Below are positions 1-7,993 of a DNA stretch of 64,000 nucleotides, piece by piece; the first letter of the stretch is position 1, and every line of letters starts with the position of its first letter. The translations under genes were made by a program, and so were the position numbers. The notes beneath the pieces are model-generated. The model did not search any database, was not told where the DNA came from, and was given only the letters and a program-made list of their open reading frames with translations. The DNA comes from Stackebrandtia endophytica (GTDB lineage: Bacteria; Actinomycetota; Actinomycetes; Mycobacteriales; Micromonosporaceae): the NCBI RefSeq assembly GCF_006716355.1, contig NZ_VFOW01000001.1, forward strand, positions 62,001-126,000, written 5' to 3'.

Positions 1-903
1 CGACCGACTTTCGAGTCGCTCCAGCCTGGCGGCACATTCGAGGACGAAGTCGCGGTATCCCTGCGCGACGGCGTAGTCGTTATCGAGCATCCAATGCATC
101 CGGGAAGCCCCTACCAGTGCCGCCGTGATGAGGGCACCGGTGCGGACATCCGCAGGATCGAAGCGATGTCGGCAGCCGTCGAGATAGAGATCGGTCAGGT
201 CGGTCCGGGCGGCGAGCATCAGGTGAGCGACGTCGGCCCCGATCGGTGCCACCCCGAGGGTCCCCCAATCGAGGACCACCATGTCGTCACCGGTGGCGAC
301 GAGATTTCCCGGATGAAAGTCACCGTGACTGAGCACCGATGGCAGCGTCTCCAACCGGTCGAGGAATTCACCACGCCGACCCCACAGACGTTCAACCCGT
401 GCGTCGACGGACACCGTCGACCAATCGAGTTCGGTAACCGCGATGCGCTGAGCCAGCTGATGGCCAGCCAACCACTCCACCTCCGGAACCACCGCCGTGG
501 CCTGCCAGATACCGAGTCGATGCGCCGCCACCTCGGCGGATTCGCGGGGCCCGACCACCTCTTCCAGATACACGGTGTCATCGCCGACCCCCAGGCAACG
601 CGGTGCCCGCAACCCCGGGCCTGCGGGCAACACGTCAGCCGCGTAGGCGAGCAACTCACGTCGCCAATACGCCCAATGGTCGAGGGCTTCGGCCGCATGT
701 GCATGCCGCCCGGTGGTCGGGCGGCACCGTTTACTCACGACCGTCACCACACGCGCATCGCCGTCGACGTCGACACGACACCGGATGCGCCGCACGGTTC
801 CGGTCGCCGCGCCAGCCGATTCGTGCAACTCGACGACGTCGGCGTCAATGAGCCGCGCACCCGGGGCGATCGCGTCGAGAACGTTGTCGGGCACGGTTTC
901 CAT
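1..903 (-). CDS. APH/choline-kinase-family phosphotransferase, 3' end beyond window
   Basis: Three hundred and one codons are visible and the reading frame is still open at the left edge. The kinase catalytic loop SHGDFHPGNL lies at residues 192-201 and the metal-binding DWG at 212-214, both typical of the aminoglycoside phosphotransferase (PF01636) fold, so the product probably phosphorylates a small hydroxylated molecule in the cytoplasm. The substrate cannot be read from the sequence and resistance is only a possibility. The ATG at 903 is preceded by the hexamer TACGGT with a 6-nt gap, which fits a leaderless start. The first 160 bases overlap the 3' end of the upstream sigma-factor reading frame, which appears to have lost its normal stop. 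Confidence 0.8.
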   Translation of the reverse strand, partial: METVPDNVLDAIAPGARLIDADVVELHESAGAATGTVRRIRCRVDVDGDARVVTVVSKRCRPTTGRHAHAAEALDHWAYWRRELLAYAADVLPAGPGLRAPRCLGVGDDTVYLEEVVGPRESAEVAAHRLGIWQATAVVPEVEWLAGHQLAQRIAVTELDWSTVSVDARVERLWGRRGEFLDRLETLPSVLSHGDFHPGNLVATGDDMVVLDWGTLGVAPIGADVAHLMLAARTDLTDLYLDGCRHRFDPADVRTGALITAALVGASRMHWMLDNDYAVAQGYRDFVLECAARLERLESRS

Positions 904-2093
904 TGCCGCACCGTAGCAATCGACACGCCTAACGAACGCTCCACATTATGCGCATTCAATCCGGCGTTGAGCCGTGCCGCCTGCTTCAGCAGGTGATCCC
1001 GCTCAGGAAGACTGGACGCTGAACCCGCCGCTTGAGAATACGAGCGTGCGGCCGCCGCGAGGTCACCGTCGCGTTCAGACAGATACGCCGCCACCGCGTC
1101 ATACCGTGGCAGCGATGGGTCGAGTTGCGACAACGCTGCCAAACCGGACCGTGCTCCGTCGGCCTCACCGACCGCCACGGCCCGGTTCAGGCGAGCCACC
1201 GGACTGTTCGTCAAGCGCACCAGTTCGTCATACCATTCGACGATCTGCACCCAATCGGTCTCCTCGGCGGTCCGAGCATCGGCATGAAGTGCCGCGATCG
1301 CCGCCTGAGCCTGGAACTCACCCAACCGGTCGCGGGCGAGCGCGGCCTGCAGGATCCGCACCCCTTCCGCGATCAACCGGGTGTCCCACAAGCTGCGATC
1401 CTGCTCCGCCAATGGAACAAGCGCGCCGGACGGTCGCGTGCGGGCAGCGCGGCGCGCATGGTGGAGCAGCATGAGCGCCAACAAACCGGCGACCTCTTCG
1501 TGATCGATCCCGGCCGCCAGCTGCCGAGTCAACCGAATCGCCTCGCCGGCCAGATCGACGTCACCGCCGTAACCCTCGTTGAAGACCAGGTACAGGACCC
1601 GCAGCACCGTGGCGACGTCGCCGGGTGGATCGATACCGATCTCGGCGATCTTCCGTTTGGCGCGGCTGATCCGCTGAGCCATCGTCGCCTCGGGAACCAG
1701 ATACGCCTCGGCGATCTGTCGCGTGGTCAGTCCGGCGACCGCGCGCAGCGTCAACGCGACGGCCGACGCCGGAGTCAGAACCGGATGCGCGCACAGAAAA
1801 TACAGACGCAACGTGTCGTCAGTCGCCTCCGCGGGCCCCGATCGGGGTTGAGCCTCGACCAGATCCTCACGATGCCGCCGAGACGTGTCGGCCCGAACCG
1901 CGTCGACGAACCGGCGCCAAGCCACGGTCACCAACCAGCCCTTGGGATCGCGGGGCGGATCACTCGGCCAGGTACGTATCGCATCGACCATGGCGTCCTG
2001 GACGGCGTCCTCGGCCGCCGTGAAATCGGCACCACGACGAACGAGAACACCGATGACCGCGGGCACCAGTTCCCGCAGCTGTGACTCGTTCAC
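744..2093 (-). CDS. ECF42-type RNA polymerase sigma factor with C-terminal TPR-like extension
   Basis: Residues about 1-165 carry sigma region 2 (ending in AEDAVQDAMVDAI) and region 4 (LTTRQIAEAYLVPEATMAQR). The remainder is the alpha-helical extension with the conserved LVFNEGYGG stretch that marks ECF42 factors, which are known to sit next to DGPF/YCII genes, as here. The GTG at 2093 is chosen because GTGA overlaps the stop of the DGPF gene, implying coupled translation. An ATG 48 nt further upstream would lie inside that gene. The last roughly 50 residues after KQAARLNAG do not look like the family and run into the downstream kinase gene. A TAA lies one frame over at about 945-950, so a small indel has probably removed the native stop. 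Confidence 0.88.
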   Translation of the reverse strand: MNESQLRELVPAVIGVLVRRGADFTAAEDAVQDAMVDAIRTWPSDPPRDPKGWLVTVAWRRFVDAVRADTSRRHREDLVEAQPRSGPAEATDDTLRLYFLCAHPVLTPASAVALTLRAVAGLTTRQIAEAYLVPEATMAQRISRAKRKIAEIGIDPPGDVATVLRVLYLVFNEGYGGDVDLAGEAIRLTRQLAAGIDHEEVAGLLALMLLHHARRAARTRPSGALVPLAEQDRSLWDTRLIAEGVRILQAALARDRLGEFQAQAAIAALHADARTAEETDWVQIVEWYDELVRLTNSPVARLNRAVAVGEADGARSGLAALSQLDPSLPRYDAVAAYLSERDGDLAAAARSYSQAAGSASSLPERDHLLKQAARLNAGLNAHNVERSLGVSIATVRQWKPCPTTFSTRSPRVRGSLTPTSSSCTNRLARRPEPCGASGVVSTSTAMRVW

Positions 2094-2497
2094 TCCGAAA
2101 CCGGGGCCGATCCGCCGTAGAACGGGCGCACTTCCAACCACTCGTGAATCGGTTCGCCGCCGGCTCCCGGAGCCGCCGACAGCTCACCCGCCAATTCGAC
2201 CGCGCGGTCCCAGGAATCCACGTCGATGACGAACCATCCGGCGATGAGGTCCTTGGTCTCGGCGAACGGCCCGTCGGTGACCGGTGGGCGACCTTCACCG
2301 TCGTAACGAACCCATGCCCCCTCCTGAGCCAGGGCCTGACCGTCGACGAGTTCTCCGGTCCCCTCAAGCCGGGCGGCGAAGTCGCGCATGAACTCCATGT
2401 GCGCCTCGACTTCATCCGGAGTCCAGCGTTCCATGGGCACGTCGTTCACCGGGGTCGGTGCGCCTCGGTAGTGCTTGAGCAACAGGTACTTGGCCAT
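2090..2497 (-). CDS. YCII-related/DGPF-domain protein, ECF42 partner
   Basis: A 135-residue cytoplasmic ferredoxin-like (YCII) protein. The family signature DGPFAETKDLIAGWF is seen in the middle. DGPF proteins are the conserved genomic partners and likely regulon members of ECF42 sigma factors; their biochemical role is not established. The start is set at the ATG of MAKYLLLKHY because it is preceded by a strong GGAGGAG ribosome-binding site. Its stop overlaps the GTG of the sigma gene by four bases, so the two are one operon. Confidence 0.9.
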   Translation of the reverse strand: MAKYLLLKHYRGAPTPVNDVPMERWTPDEVEAHMEFMRDFAARLEGTGELVDGQALAQEGAWVRYDGEGRPPVTDGPFAETKDLIAGWFVIDVDSWDRAVELAGELSAAPGAGGEPIHEWLEVRPFYGGSAPVSE

Positions 2498-2735
2498 GAC
2501 TCTCCTCCACGATGTACGGCCCATTATGGCCGCCTCGCCACTGAGACGAAGCCGTGTGCCGATTCTCGACATCGTGGGTCGAAGTTTTTTCGACGAGGTC
2601 CGGACCACCCGTTGGTCACCCCGTCGCGCCGGGACGAAGCGATCTCGATGTCATACCCCGCCCGCATAGTTGTTCCCTGATCGCGCGGCAACATCGTACG
2701 CGCGGCATCGGCCACACCACAATGGAGAAGACCGT

Positions 2736-2972
2736 ATGACCGCGTCGGCCAAGGGGCCCACCTCCTACTTCCCGTCGATCGAGAAGACCTACCACCGCCC
2801 GATCTCCGAGTGGCTGGCCGCCATGGAGGCAAGTGGACTCACCGGCCACAAAGCGCTGGTGGACTGGCTGAAGAAGGAACACCTTCTCGGTCACGGCCAC
2901 GCCAACGCCTTGACCGCCTACCACCTCAACCCCGGCAAATGGCCCGAGTACGTCAGCCAACCAGGCGCCTGA
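2736..2972 (+). CDS. DUF4287-domain protein
   Basis: A 78-residue protein with the typical DUF4287 pattern: an SYFPSIEKTYHRPISEWL block followed by a helix containing HKALVDWLKKEHLLGHGHAN. The ATG at 2736 follows GGAGAAG at a suitable distance. Function is unknown; members are small actinobacterial and proteobacterial proteins, sometimes fused to DUF5655. It stands alone, divergent from the DGPF/sigma operon. Confidence 0.85.
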   Translation: MTASAKGPTSYFPSIEKTYHRPISEWLAAMEASGLTGHKALVDWLKKEHLLGHGHANALTAYHLNPGKWPEYVSQPGA

Positions 2973-3107
2973 GATCCTTGCCGGCCGCCGGGGGTTGCCG
3001 CGGTCGGCGGAATCAAGAACGAAGTGAATACCCGACCGGCACCGGGCATCCACCATTCCGCGATGTACCCGGGCGCCGCCCGGGACGACCCGGTCGGCTC
3101 CCAGCCG

Positions 3108-4211
3108 TCACGACTGCTCGACTGTGGATGCCGTGTCCGAAGCGGTCGAGTCGGCTTCGGCTGGACGACGTGAGAGCGCCAACTGCTCGGTCAACTCGGT
3201 GATCGAGCGTTCCAACGAAGCCATCGAGGCTTCGGCCGTCACCGCGCGTTCCCGCAACGCATCGGCATCGCGTCGTTGCCGTTCCAGCTCTCCGCGCACC
3301 TGAGTCGTCTCCCGTTGCAGCTCACCGCTTCGCGTCGTCGCGGTGGCCAACTCGACCAGCAATCGATCCCGCTCCCCGATCACCTCGGGCAGTTTCTGTT
3401 CGGCGGCTTGAGCCCGTTGCGTGGCCTGCTCCAGATTCGCCGCCGCCACCGCCGCCTGCGACAACGCCTCGATGCGGTGTTGCTCCGCCGTCGCGGCCGC
3501 CTGCCGAGCCACGTCCCGCTCCACGGTCATAGCCGCCAAATCCCGTTGCGCAGCATCGGCGCGTTGGTCGGCCTCGACGGCACGTTGAGCGCTCTGATCA
3601 CGTTCGGTGGTGGCCGCCTCGGCGGTCTCCTGCGCCAGTTGTGCCTGAGTCAGCGCGGTGCGCGCATCCTGTTGCGCCGCTTCGGCGGCAGCCTGGGCGG
3701 CTTCCCGTTCGGCCTGCGCGGTCCGTCGGGCGATTCTGTCGGTGTCGGCTTGCTGCGCGGCTTCGCTGGCCTGACGGAGTGCTGCTTCCCGTTCGGCGTC
3801 GGCGATCTCGGCTTTCTTGACCGCATCGGCCAGGCGCTGTTCGAGTTCGGTGGCGCGGGCCTGCGCGTCATCACGTTCGGCTCGGGCCGCCGCTACTCGG
3901 GAATCGGCGGCCGCCGTGGTCTCAGCCAATCGGGACTCCACCTTGGCCGGATCGAGTTCGGCGGCAAGGCTTTCGGCCAGCGGAGCGATCGCGTTGGCCA
4001 AACCCACCTCCATGCGCTCGTAGAGGTCCTCGGCTCTGGCCAACGCCCCCTCCAGGCCGGGGGTGGTGCGGCGTAGTTCGCGCTGCCGTTTGGCGGCCTG
4101 TTGGCAGTCGCCTTCGCTGCAGTACTGCCGGGGCCGTCCGCGGCCCTGCTGTTGGGCGATCGGGGCGCCACATCGTTTACAGGTGGTAGCTGTTTTCACG
4201 TTGACCAGCAT
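3108..4211 (-). CDS. Zinc-finger coiled-coil protein, possibly KfrA-like DNA-binding
   Basis: A 367-residue protein. Four cysteines (C11, C14, C31, C36) around a GRGRPRQYC stretch form a likely small zinc-binding, DNA-contacting module with an AT-hook-like GRPR. Residues about 55-345 are an almost uninterrupted alanine-, glutamate- and arginine-rich coiled coil full of QAE and ERD heptads, and the tail is polar. The architecture recalls plasmid KfrA-type proteins, but I cannot claim homology. The start at 4211 (MLVNVKTATT) is taken because the upstream in-frame region is AT-rich and non-coding. The gene is divergent from the tyrosine recombinase, sharing a 112-bp AT-rich dyad. Confidence 0.75.
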   Translation of the reverse strand: MLVNVKTATTCKRCGAPIAQQQGRGRPRQYCSEGDCQQAAKRQRELRRTTPGLEGALARAEDLYERMEVGLANAIAPLAESLAAELDPAKVESRLAETTAAADSRVAAARAERDDAQARATELEQRLADAVKKAEIADAEREAALRQASEAAQQADTDRIARRTAQAEREAAQAAAEAAQQDARTALTQAQLAQETAEAATTERDQSAQRAVEADQRADAAQRDLAAMTVERDVARQAAATAEQHRIEALSQAAVAAANLEQATQRAQAAEQKLPEVIGERDRLLVELATATTRSGELQRETTQVRGELERQRRDADALRERAVTAEASMASLERSITELTEQLALSRRPAEADSTASDTASTVEQS

Positions 4212-4250
4212 AGCATTATTTCTGTATTTCTGGAAATCATAAATAAGAAA
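4212..4250. promoter_or_regulatory. AT-rich dyad between coiled-coil gene and integrase
   Basis: This stretch is strikingly AT-rich in a GC-rich chromosome. Nested inverted repeats are visible: ATTTC (4226-4230) pairs with GAAAT (4233-4237) around TG, and TTATTT (4216-4221) with AAATAA (4241-4246). It lies directly upstream of the coiled-coil gene and near the integrase start, so it could be an operator for the coiled-coil protein or an integrase-binding site. The role is inferred. Confidence 0.5.
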
Positions 4251-4311
4251 ATAGAAAATAAACCCCAACCGTGCCCTGGGGTAACTCATGGGAAGTGCAG
4301 TTCCCGCAAGT

Positions 4312-4317
4312 TATACT
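4312..4317 (+). promoter_or_regulatory. -10 element of integrase promoter (leaderless)
   Basis: TATACT sits exactly 6 nt before the ATG at 4324. This matches the -10/start spacing seen before many genes in the window and implies a leaderless transcript. No convincing -35 hexamer is visible. Confidence 0.5.
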
Positions 4318-4323
4318 TCGGGA

Positions 4324-5289
4324 ATGTTGCCGCAACCGTCCAGCCCCTCCACCGGACACGCCGTCGAGCCCACGGAAAAAGACCCCTACCGCAGCTACCT
4401 GGAAACGTTGACCAGTGCCGAATCCCGCCGCACGATGCGCGGCTGTCTCGATCGCATCGCCCGCTTGCAGACCGGCGACTCCCGGGTCAGTGGCGCCGGA
4501 CAGCCGTGGCATCTGCTGAGGTATCACCACACCACCGCGATTCGCGCCGGCATGCTCGACCAAGGTTGGTCCGGCGCCTACGTCAACAAACACCTGGTCG
4601 CGCTTCGACGCGTCCTGCAGGAGGCGTGGCGGCTGGGAATGATGACCGCCGCCGACTACCACGCCGCCGCCGACGTACCACCGGTTCCGCATCACCGCAT
4701 CCCGGCCGGACACCACGTCCCCAAAGAGGTGCTGGCCGCGATCTTCGCCGACTGCGACGCCGACGACACCATCACCGGTTCCCGCGACGCCGCCGTCATC
4801 GCGGTCCTGTACTCCAGCGGTTGCCGTCGCGCCGAAGTCGCCCGCCTACGGCTGTCCGATTACGACAGTTCTGACCGCAGCCTCACCGTACTGGGCAAAG
4901 GCGGCAAGCAGCGCCAGGTCTACCTGACCTCGCAGGCGGTCACCCGACTGCACCGCTGGTTGGCCTGGCGCGGCCGCGGGGCGGGCGCCCTGTTCAGTCC
5001 ATTGAGCAAAGCCGGTCGACCTCGCATCCGAGACGGCGAACCGGCCGCCATGACCGGCCAGGCGATCGCCGACATCCTCACCCGGCGCAGCGATTCCGCC
5101 GGAGCGGGACGATACACCCCACATGACCTGCGCCGCACCTTCATCGGCGACCTCCTCGACGCCGGAGTCGACCTGGCCACCACCCAGCAGCTGGTCGGAC
5201 ATTCCTCCCCCGACACCACCGCCCGATACGACCGTCGCCCGGGCCGACGCCGCCGAGAGGCCGTCGATCGCCTCCAACTGCCCGAATAG
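4324..5289 (+). CDS. Tyrosine recombinase/integrase
   Basis: A 321-residue XerC/D-like site-specific recombinase. An N-terminal SAM-like core-binding domain (about 15-125) is followed by the catalytic domain. The conserved residues are visible: Arg in GCRRAEVARL, Lys in GKGGKQRQV, HDLRR, GHSS and the nucleophile Tyr in TTARYDRR. ATG 4324 is chosen for its TATACT hexamer; an in-frame ATG at 4288 is also possible. No phage genes, excisionase or obvious att site accompany it. A paired function with the divergent coiled-coil protein is possible. It could be a remnant of an integrated element or a resident recombinase. Confidence 0.9.
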   Translation: MLPQPSSPSTGHAVEPTEKDPYRSYLETLTSAESRRTMRGCLDRIARLQTGDSRVSGAGQPWHLLRYHHTTAIRAGMLDQGWSGAYVNKHLVALRRVLQEAWRLGMMTAADYHAAADVPPVPHHRIPAGHHVPKEVLAAIFADCDADDTITGSRDAAVIAVLYSSGCRRAEVARLRLSDYDSSDRSLTVLGKGGKQRQVYLTSQAVTRLHRWLAWRGRGAGALFSPLSKAGRPRIRDGEPAAMTGQAIADILTRRSDSAGAGRYTPHDLRRTFIGDLLDAGVDLATTQQLVGHSSPDTTARYDRRPGRRRREAVDRLQLPE

Positions 5290-5570
5290 CACTAGCTTGA
5301 CCAGGCAAAACGCCCTGAGGTCAACGCTGCGGGCCAAACCGGCGTTCGTCCGGCCCCGGGGTTGGGGCGAAACCTTGATTTGGTACAGAAGGGGGAATCT
5401 CCAGCCGGCTGTACGGCCTGGTTCTGCACCGAGTGTCGGGTAGAACGGTTGGCCCCGCCATTGCGGGCGGAGCACCTCCCTCAACTGAAAGCGTTGTGAT
5501 CGCTCACCACGCCCGTAGGCCCAGCAGGTGTCGAGCGAGACCTCACACGGCGCGGCTTTCCTTCCTCGGG
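5290..5570. other. Intergenic stretch after integrase, no gene recognised
   Basis: No reading frame here resembles a protein I know. Just after the integrase stop, TTGACC (5297-5302) and GGTCAA (5319-5324) form the base of an imperfect hairpin with an inner GGC/GCC pair, a possible terminator or recombination site. A second GC-rich hairpin (CCCGCC-attgc-GGGCGG) lies near 5456-5472. The region could contain a structured RNA or a decayed end of an integrated element; neither is shown. Confidence 0.4.
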
Positions 5571-7100
5571 CTACGTTCTCGGTTTGGTTGCTCCGTCGGC
5601 CAGTCCTTGAATCTCCGCATAGGACAGCGCCGCGAGCTCGGGCGACTTGCCATCCCTGATCGCTGTCGCGATGTTCACGGCGCCCGTCACCGCGCTGCGA
5701 TACAGCAGAGAACCGAGGCTGACCCGGCGTACTCCCAGCGCGGCCAGCTCGGCAATCGTTGGCCCGGTGGGTGAGTAGAGGATGTTCAACGGTGTGATCA
5801 CCGTGGCGGACAATGCGGCGATCTGGTCGGGATCGGACAGAGCTGGTACGAACACTCCGTCGGCGCCGGCCTGTTCATAGGCGGCGAGCCGCTGCGCGGT
5901 CTCGTCCCATTGACGCATGAGCCAGTATGTATCGGTGCGAGCGTTGACGAACAGGCTGGGCGCGGCGGCCTTGACGGCGGAGATCTTGGCGGCGTGCTGT
6001 TCAACGGATGACAGTGTGCCGTCGCCGCGACCATCTTCCAGGTTGATCCCGACCGCGCCCGCATCATGGAGTTTTCGCGCTAGTTCGGCCACTTCCATGG
6101 GGTCGTCACTGAAGCCGCCTTCAGCGTCAATGGTGAACATGATGGAGCTTTGACCGAGTCGACGAGCCAACATCAAGGTGGCTTCCATGGTCTCAGCCGC
6201 CCCGTCGGAGACACCCATGGCGGCGGCCACGCCGAGGCTGGTGGTCGCGATCACGGGGAAACCCTGCGCCACCAGGGCAACCGCCGAAGCATGGTCCCAG
6301 GCATTCGGCAGCAGCAACGGGCTTGTCTGATGATGCAAATCGGCGAATGCGGTCCGTGGGCGTTCGAGAAGACCCTCGGCTACCGCGACGGCCTGAGCGC
6401 GTCCCGGGCAGATCCGTTGCGGCGCACCGAAAGTGAGAAGCTCCGGATGCCCTCGTTGCGCGGTCACGAGATCCAGCAGAACGACATCACCTTCTCTGAT
6501 ATCGCGACCGGCTACCCGGGTGGCGCGGATCGCGATGCGACGCATGTCCGATACCGGTGGGGATTCGTGGAGAATCCGCGCCAGCGGTGTGTCACTGTCG
6601 GATGCCGCTTCCACCAACGCGGCGGTCGCTGTACACGCTTGCACCAGCAGTCCGATGCGATTGGCTGTGACTTCGAGATCGGCTTCACGTGGTTCCACAT
6701 GCGATACCAGCCAGGCCACCCGTTCGTCTGCGGCGGCGTCGTTACCCCCGAAATAGGTTTCGGCTATCACGGTGATCGCCTCCGCGACCGCATCCGGTTC
6801 CGGTATTCCCAGAGCCGCGGCCAAAGTAGACACCACCCTCAGCTGGACCTCACCATCGGAGCTCATCGCCAATCGCCGCAGTGTGGCGGGCTCCAGTTTC
6901 GCCAGGTCGGCGGCCACCATTGCTCGCCGTCGTCGATGATCCTCACCGAAGCTGAACCTCGCCACGGTCTCACGCAGCCACGCCACGCTCGCCCCCACCT
7001 TGCCGCGATCGCCGGCTGGCAATTGAGGCGCCAGTGCGGGATCGGCGAGAACCACCCGCACATCCGCAAAGCGATCGAATACATGCGTCGAGTACGTCAT
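5571..7100 (-). CDS. Fusion of shortened cytochrome P450-like domain and PEP mutase/isocitrate lyase-family domain
   Basis: A 509-residue protein in two parts. Residues about 1-245 resemble a contracted P450: FGEDHRRRRAMV like helix C, a degenerate I-helix, HESPPVSDMRR where the K-helix ExxR would be expected but the Glu is absent, and a heme-ligand motif FGAPQRICPG with the cysteine retained. Residues about 250-505 are a full isocitrate-lyase/PEP-mutase-superfamily barrel (LLLPNAWDHASA, IATTSLGVAA, DAEGGFS, VGINLEDG, VNARTDTYW). The isocitrate-lyase KKCGH signature is missing, so C-C or C-P bond chemistry on an unknown substrate is likely. The P450 part is about half the usual length. The ATG at 7100 lies 12 nt from a perfect 18-bp hairpin. 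Confidence 0.8.
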   Translation of the reverse strand: MTYSTHVFDRFADVRVVLADPALAPQLPAGDRGKVGASVAWLRETVARFSFGEDHRRRRAMVAADLAKLEPATLRRLAMSSDGEVQLRVVSTLAAALGIPEPDAVAEAITVIAETYFGGNDAAADERVAWLVSHVEPREADLEVTANRIGLLVQACTATAALVEAASDSDTPLARILHESPPVSDMRRIAIRATRVAGRDIREGDVVLLDLVTAQRGHPELLTFGAPQRICPGRAQAVAVAEGLLERPRTAFADLHHQTSPLLLPNAWDHASAVALVAQGFPVIATTSLGVAAAMGVSDGAAETMEATLMLARRLGQSSIMFTIDAEGGFSDDPMEVAELARKLHDAGAVGINLEDGRGDGTLSSVEQHAAKISAVKAAAPSLFVNARTDTYWLMRQWDETAQRLAAYEQAGADGVFVPALSDPDQIAALSATVITPLNILYSPTGPTIAELAALGVRRVSLGSLLYRSAVTGAVNIATAIRDGKSPELAALSYAEIQGLADGATKPRT

Positions 7101-7112
7101 GGCACGAGGCTA

Positions 7113-7152
7113 GGTGCGGGACGGTTCGGCTGTGGCCGAACCGTCCCGCACC
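7113..7152. terminator. Perfect 18-bp hairpin between two minus-strand genes
   Basis: GGTGCGGGACGGTTCGGC (7113-7130) is exactly complementary to 7135-7152 around a TGTG loop. It lies downstream of the solute-binding-protein stop (7222), so it probably terminates that transcript. It also ends only 12 nt upstream of the P450-like fusion start, where it could act as an attenuator or operator. There is no long T-tract. Confidence 0.7.
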
Positions 7153-7221
7153 TGACGAGTCAGAACGCCTTCAGAGTGATGCTGCCAAATCGAATGTTGG
7201 CCGGTTGGGTGCAGACGCCGA

Positions 7222-7947
7222 TCAGCCGGCTGACCGAGCTACCAACGTGCTGTCCTGCCCCGAACGACGCAGCGAATCGGCGATGAACCCGCCGTCTTTC
7301 AACTCCTCGACGAATGATCGAAGGAAGTCGACGGTCTCGAAACGACGGGTATGTGTGGTGCCCATGGCCTGTTGAATCTGCATGAAACGTCCGTTGAGGA
7401 GACGGTGTCCGGCGCGCGAGTCGACGAATGTCGTCATCGGTTGGCGGATGCCCGCTGCGACGTCCAAGCCGTGAGCGAGGTACTCGTCGGTGCCTTCGGT
7501 TCCGCGTACCACGGTCGCGTGCTTCAGGGTCCGGGACAGATAGAGGTCATAGGCGGAGCCCTGTTTGACTCCGATGCGGACGCCGTCGCGGTCGACGTCA
7601 TCGATCGTGGTGATCGCGGAGATATCGGGCACCGCGTAGACGCCTTCAATCACGACATAGGGGGCCGTGAACGCGACCTCGGTTTCACGGGCGGGGTCGA
7701 CGGCGAGGAAGCAGACGTCGGCGGCGCCGGATGCCATGGCGTCGAAGGATTTGCGGGCGGCGTCGAAACAGGCGAAGTCGACCGGGATGGACAACCGTCG
7801 CCCCAGTTCCCGAGCAATGTCCACAGTGACACCACTCGGCGCGTCCGCTGTGCCCTGCGCCAGGACCGGATTGCCCAGATTGATCGAGGCTCGCAGGGTC
7901 CCGGTCGGGGCGAGGTCATCGGCGATTGCGGTGAGGTCGACAGTCAC
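7222..7947 (-). CDS. Family 3 extracellular solute-binding-domain protein without signal peptide
   Basis: A 241-residue SBP_bac_3 fold of the type used by amino-acid ABC transporters. Visible landmarks are GTLRASINLGNPVL, VTVDIARELGRRL, DAARKSFDAMASGAADVCF, FTAPYVVIEGVYAV and IGVKQGSAYDLYL. Both lobes are present at normal length, yet the N-terminus lacks any hydrophobic signal or lipobox. Upstream in-frame sequence does not supply one either. No permease or ATPase gene is adjacent. It may therefore be a cytoplasmic ligand-binding or enzyme-like member. GTG 7947 has AGGA eight bases upstream; GTG 7953 is an alternative. Confidence 0.82.
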   Translation of the reverse strand: MTVDLTAIADDLAPTGTLRASINLGNPVLAQGTADAPSGVTVDIARELGRRLSIPVDFACFDAARKSFDAMASGAADVCFLAVDPARETEVAFTAPYVVIEGVYAVPDISAITTIDDVDRDGVRIGVKQGSAYDLYLSRTLKHATVVRGTEGTDEYLAHGLDVAAGIRQPMTTFVDSRAGHRLLNGRFMQIQQAMGTTHTRRFETVDFLRSFVEELKDGGFIADSLRRSGQDSTLVARSAG

Positions 7948-7993
7948 GGGCACGATCCTACGCTCGATTCGGTCGGCCACGCTGATCTCTCGA

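Noticed and set aside
94-996. 300-codon plus-strand frame at the left end
   Set aside because: The minus strand encodes an intact kinase catalytic loop and metal motif over the same bases.
5294-5324. Integron attC or dif-like site after the integrase
   Set aside because: The arms TTGACC/GGTCAA do not fit the attC core consensus, and no gene-cassette structure or second copy was seen.
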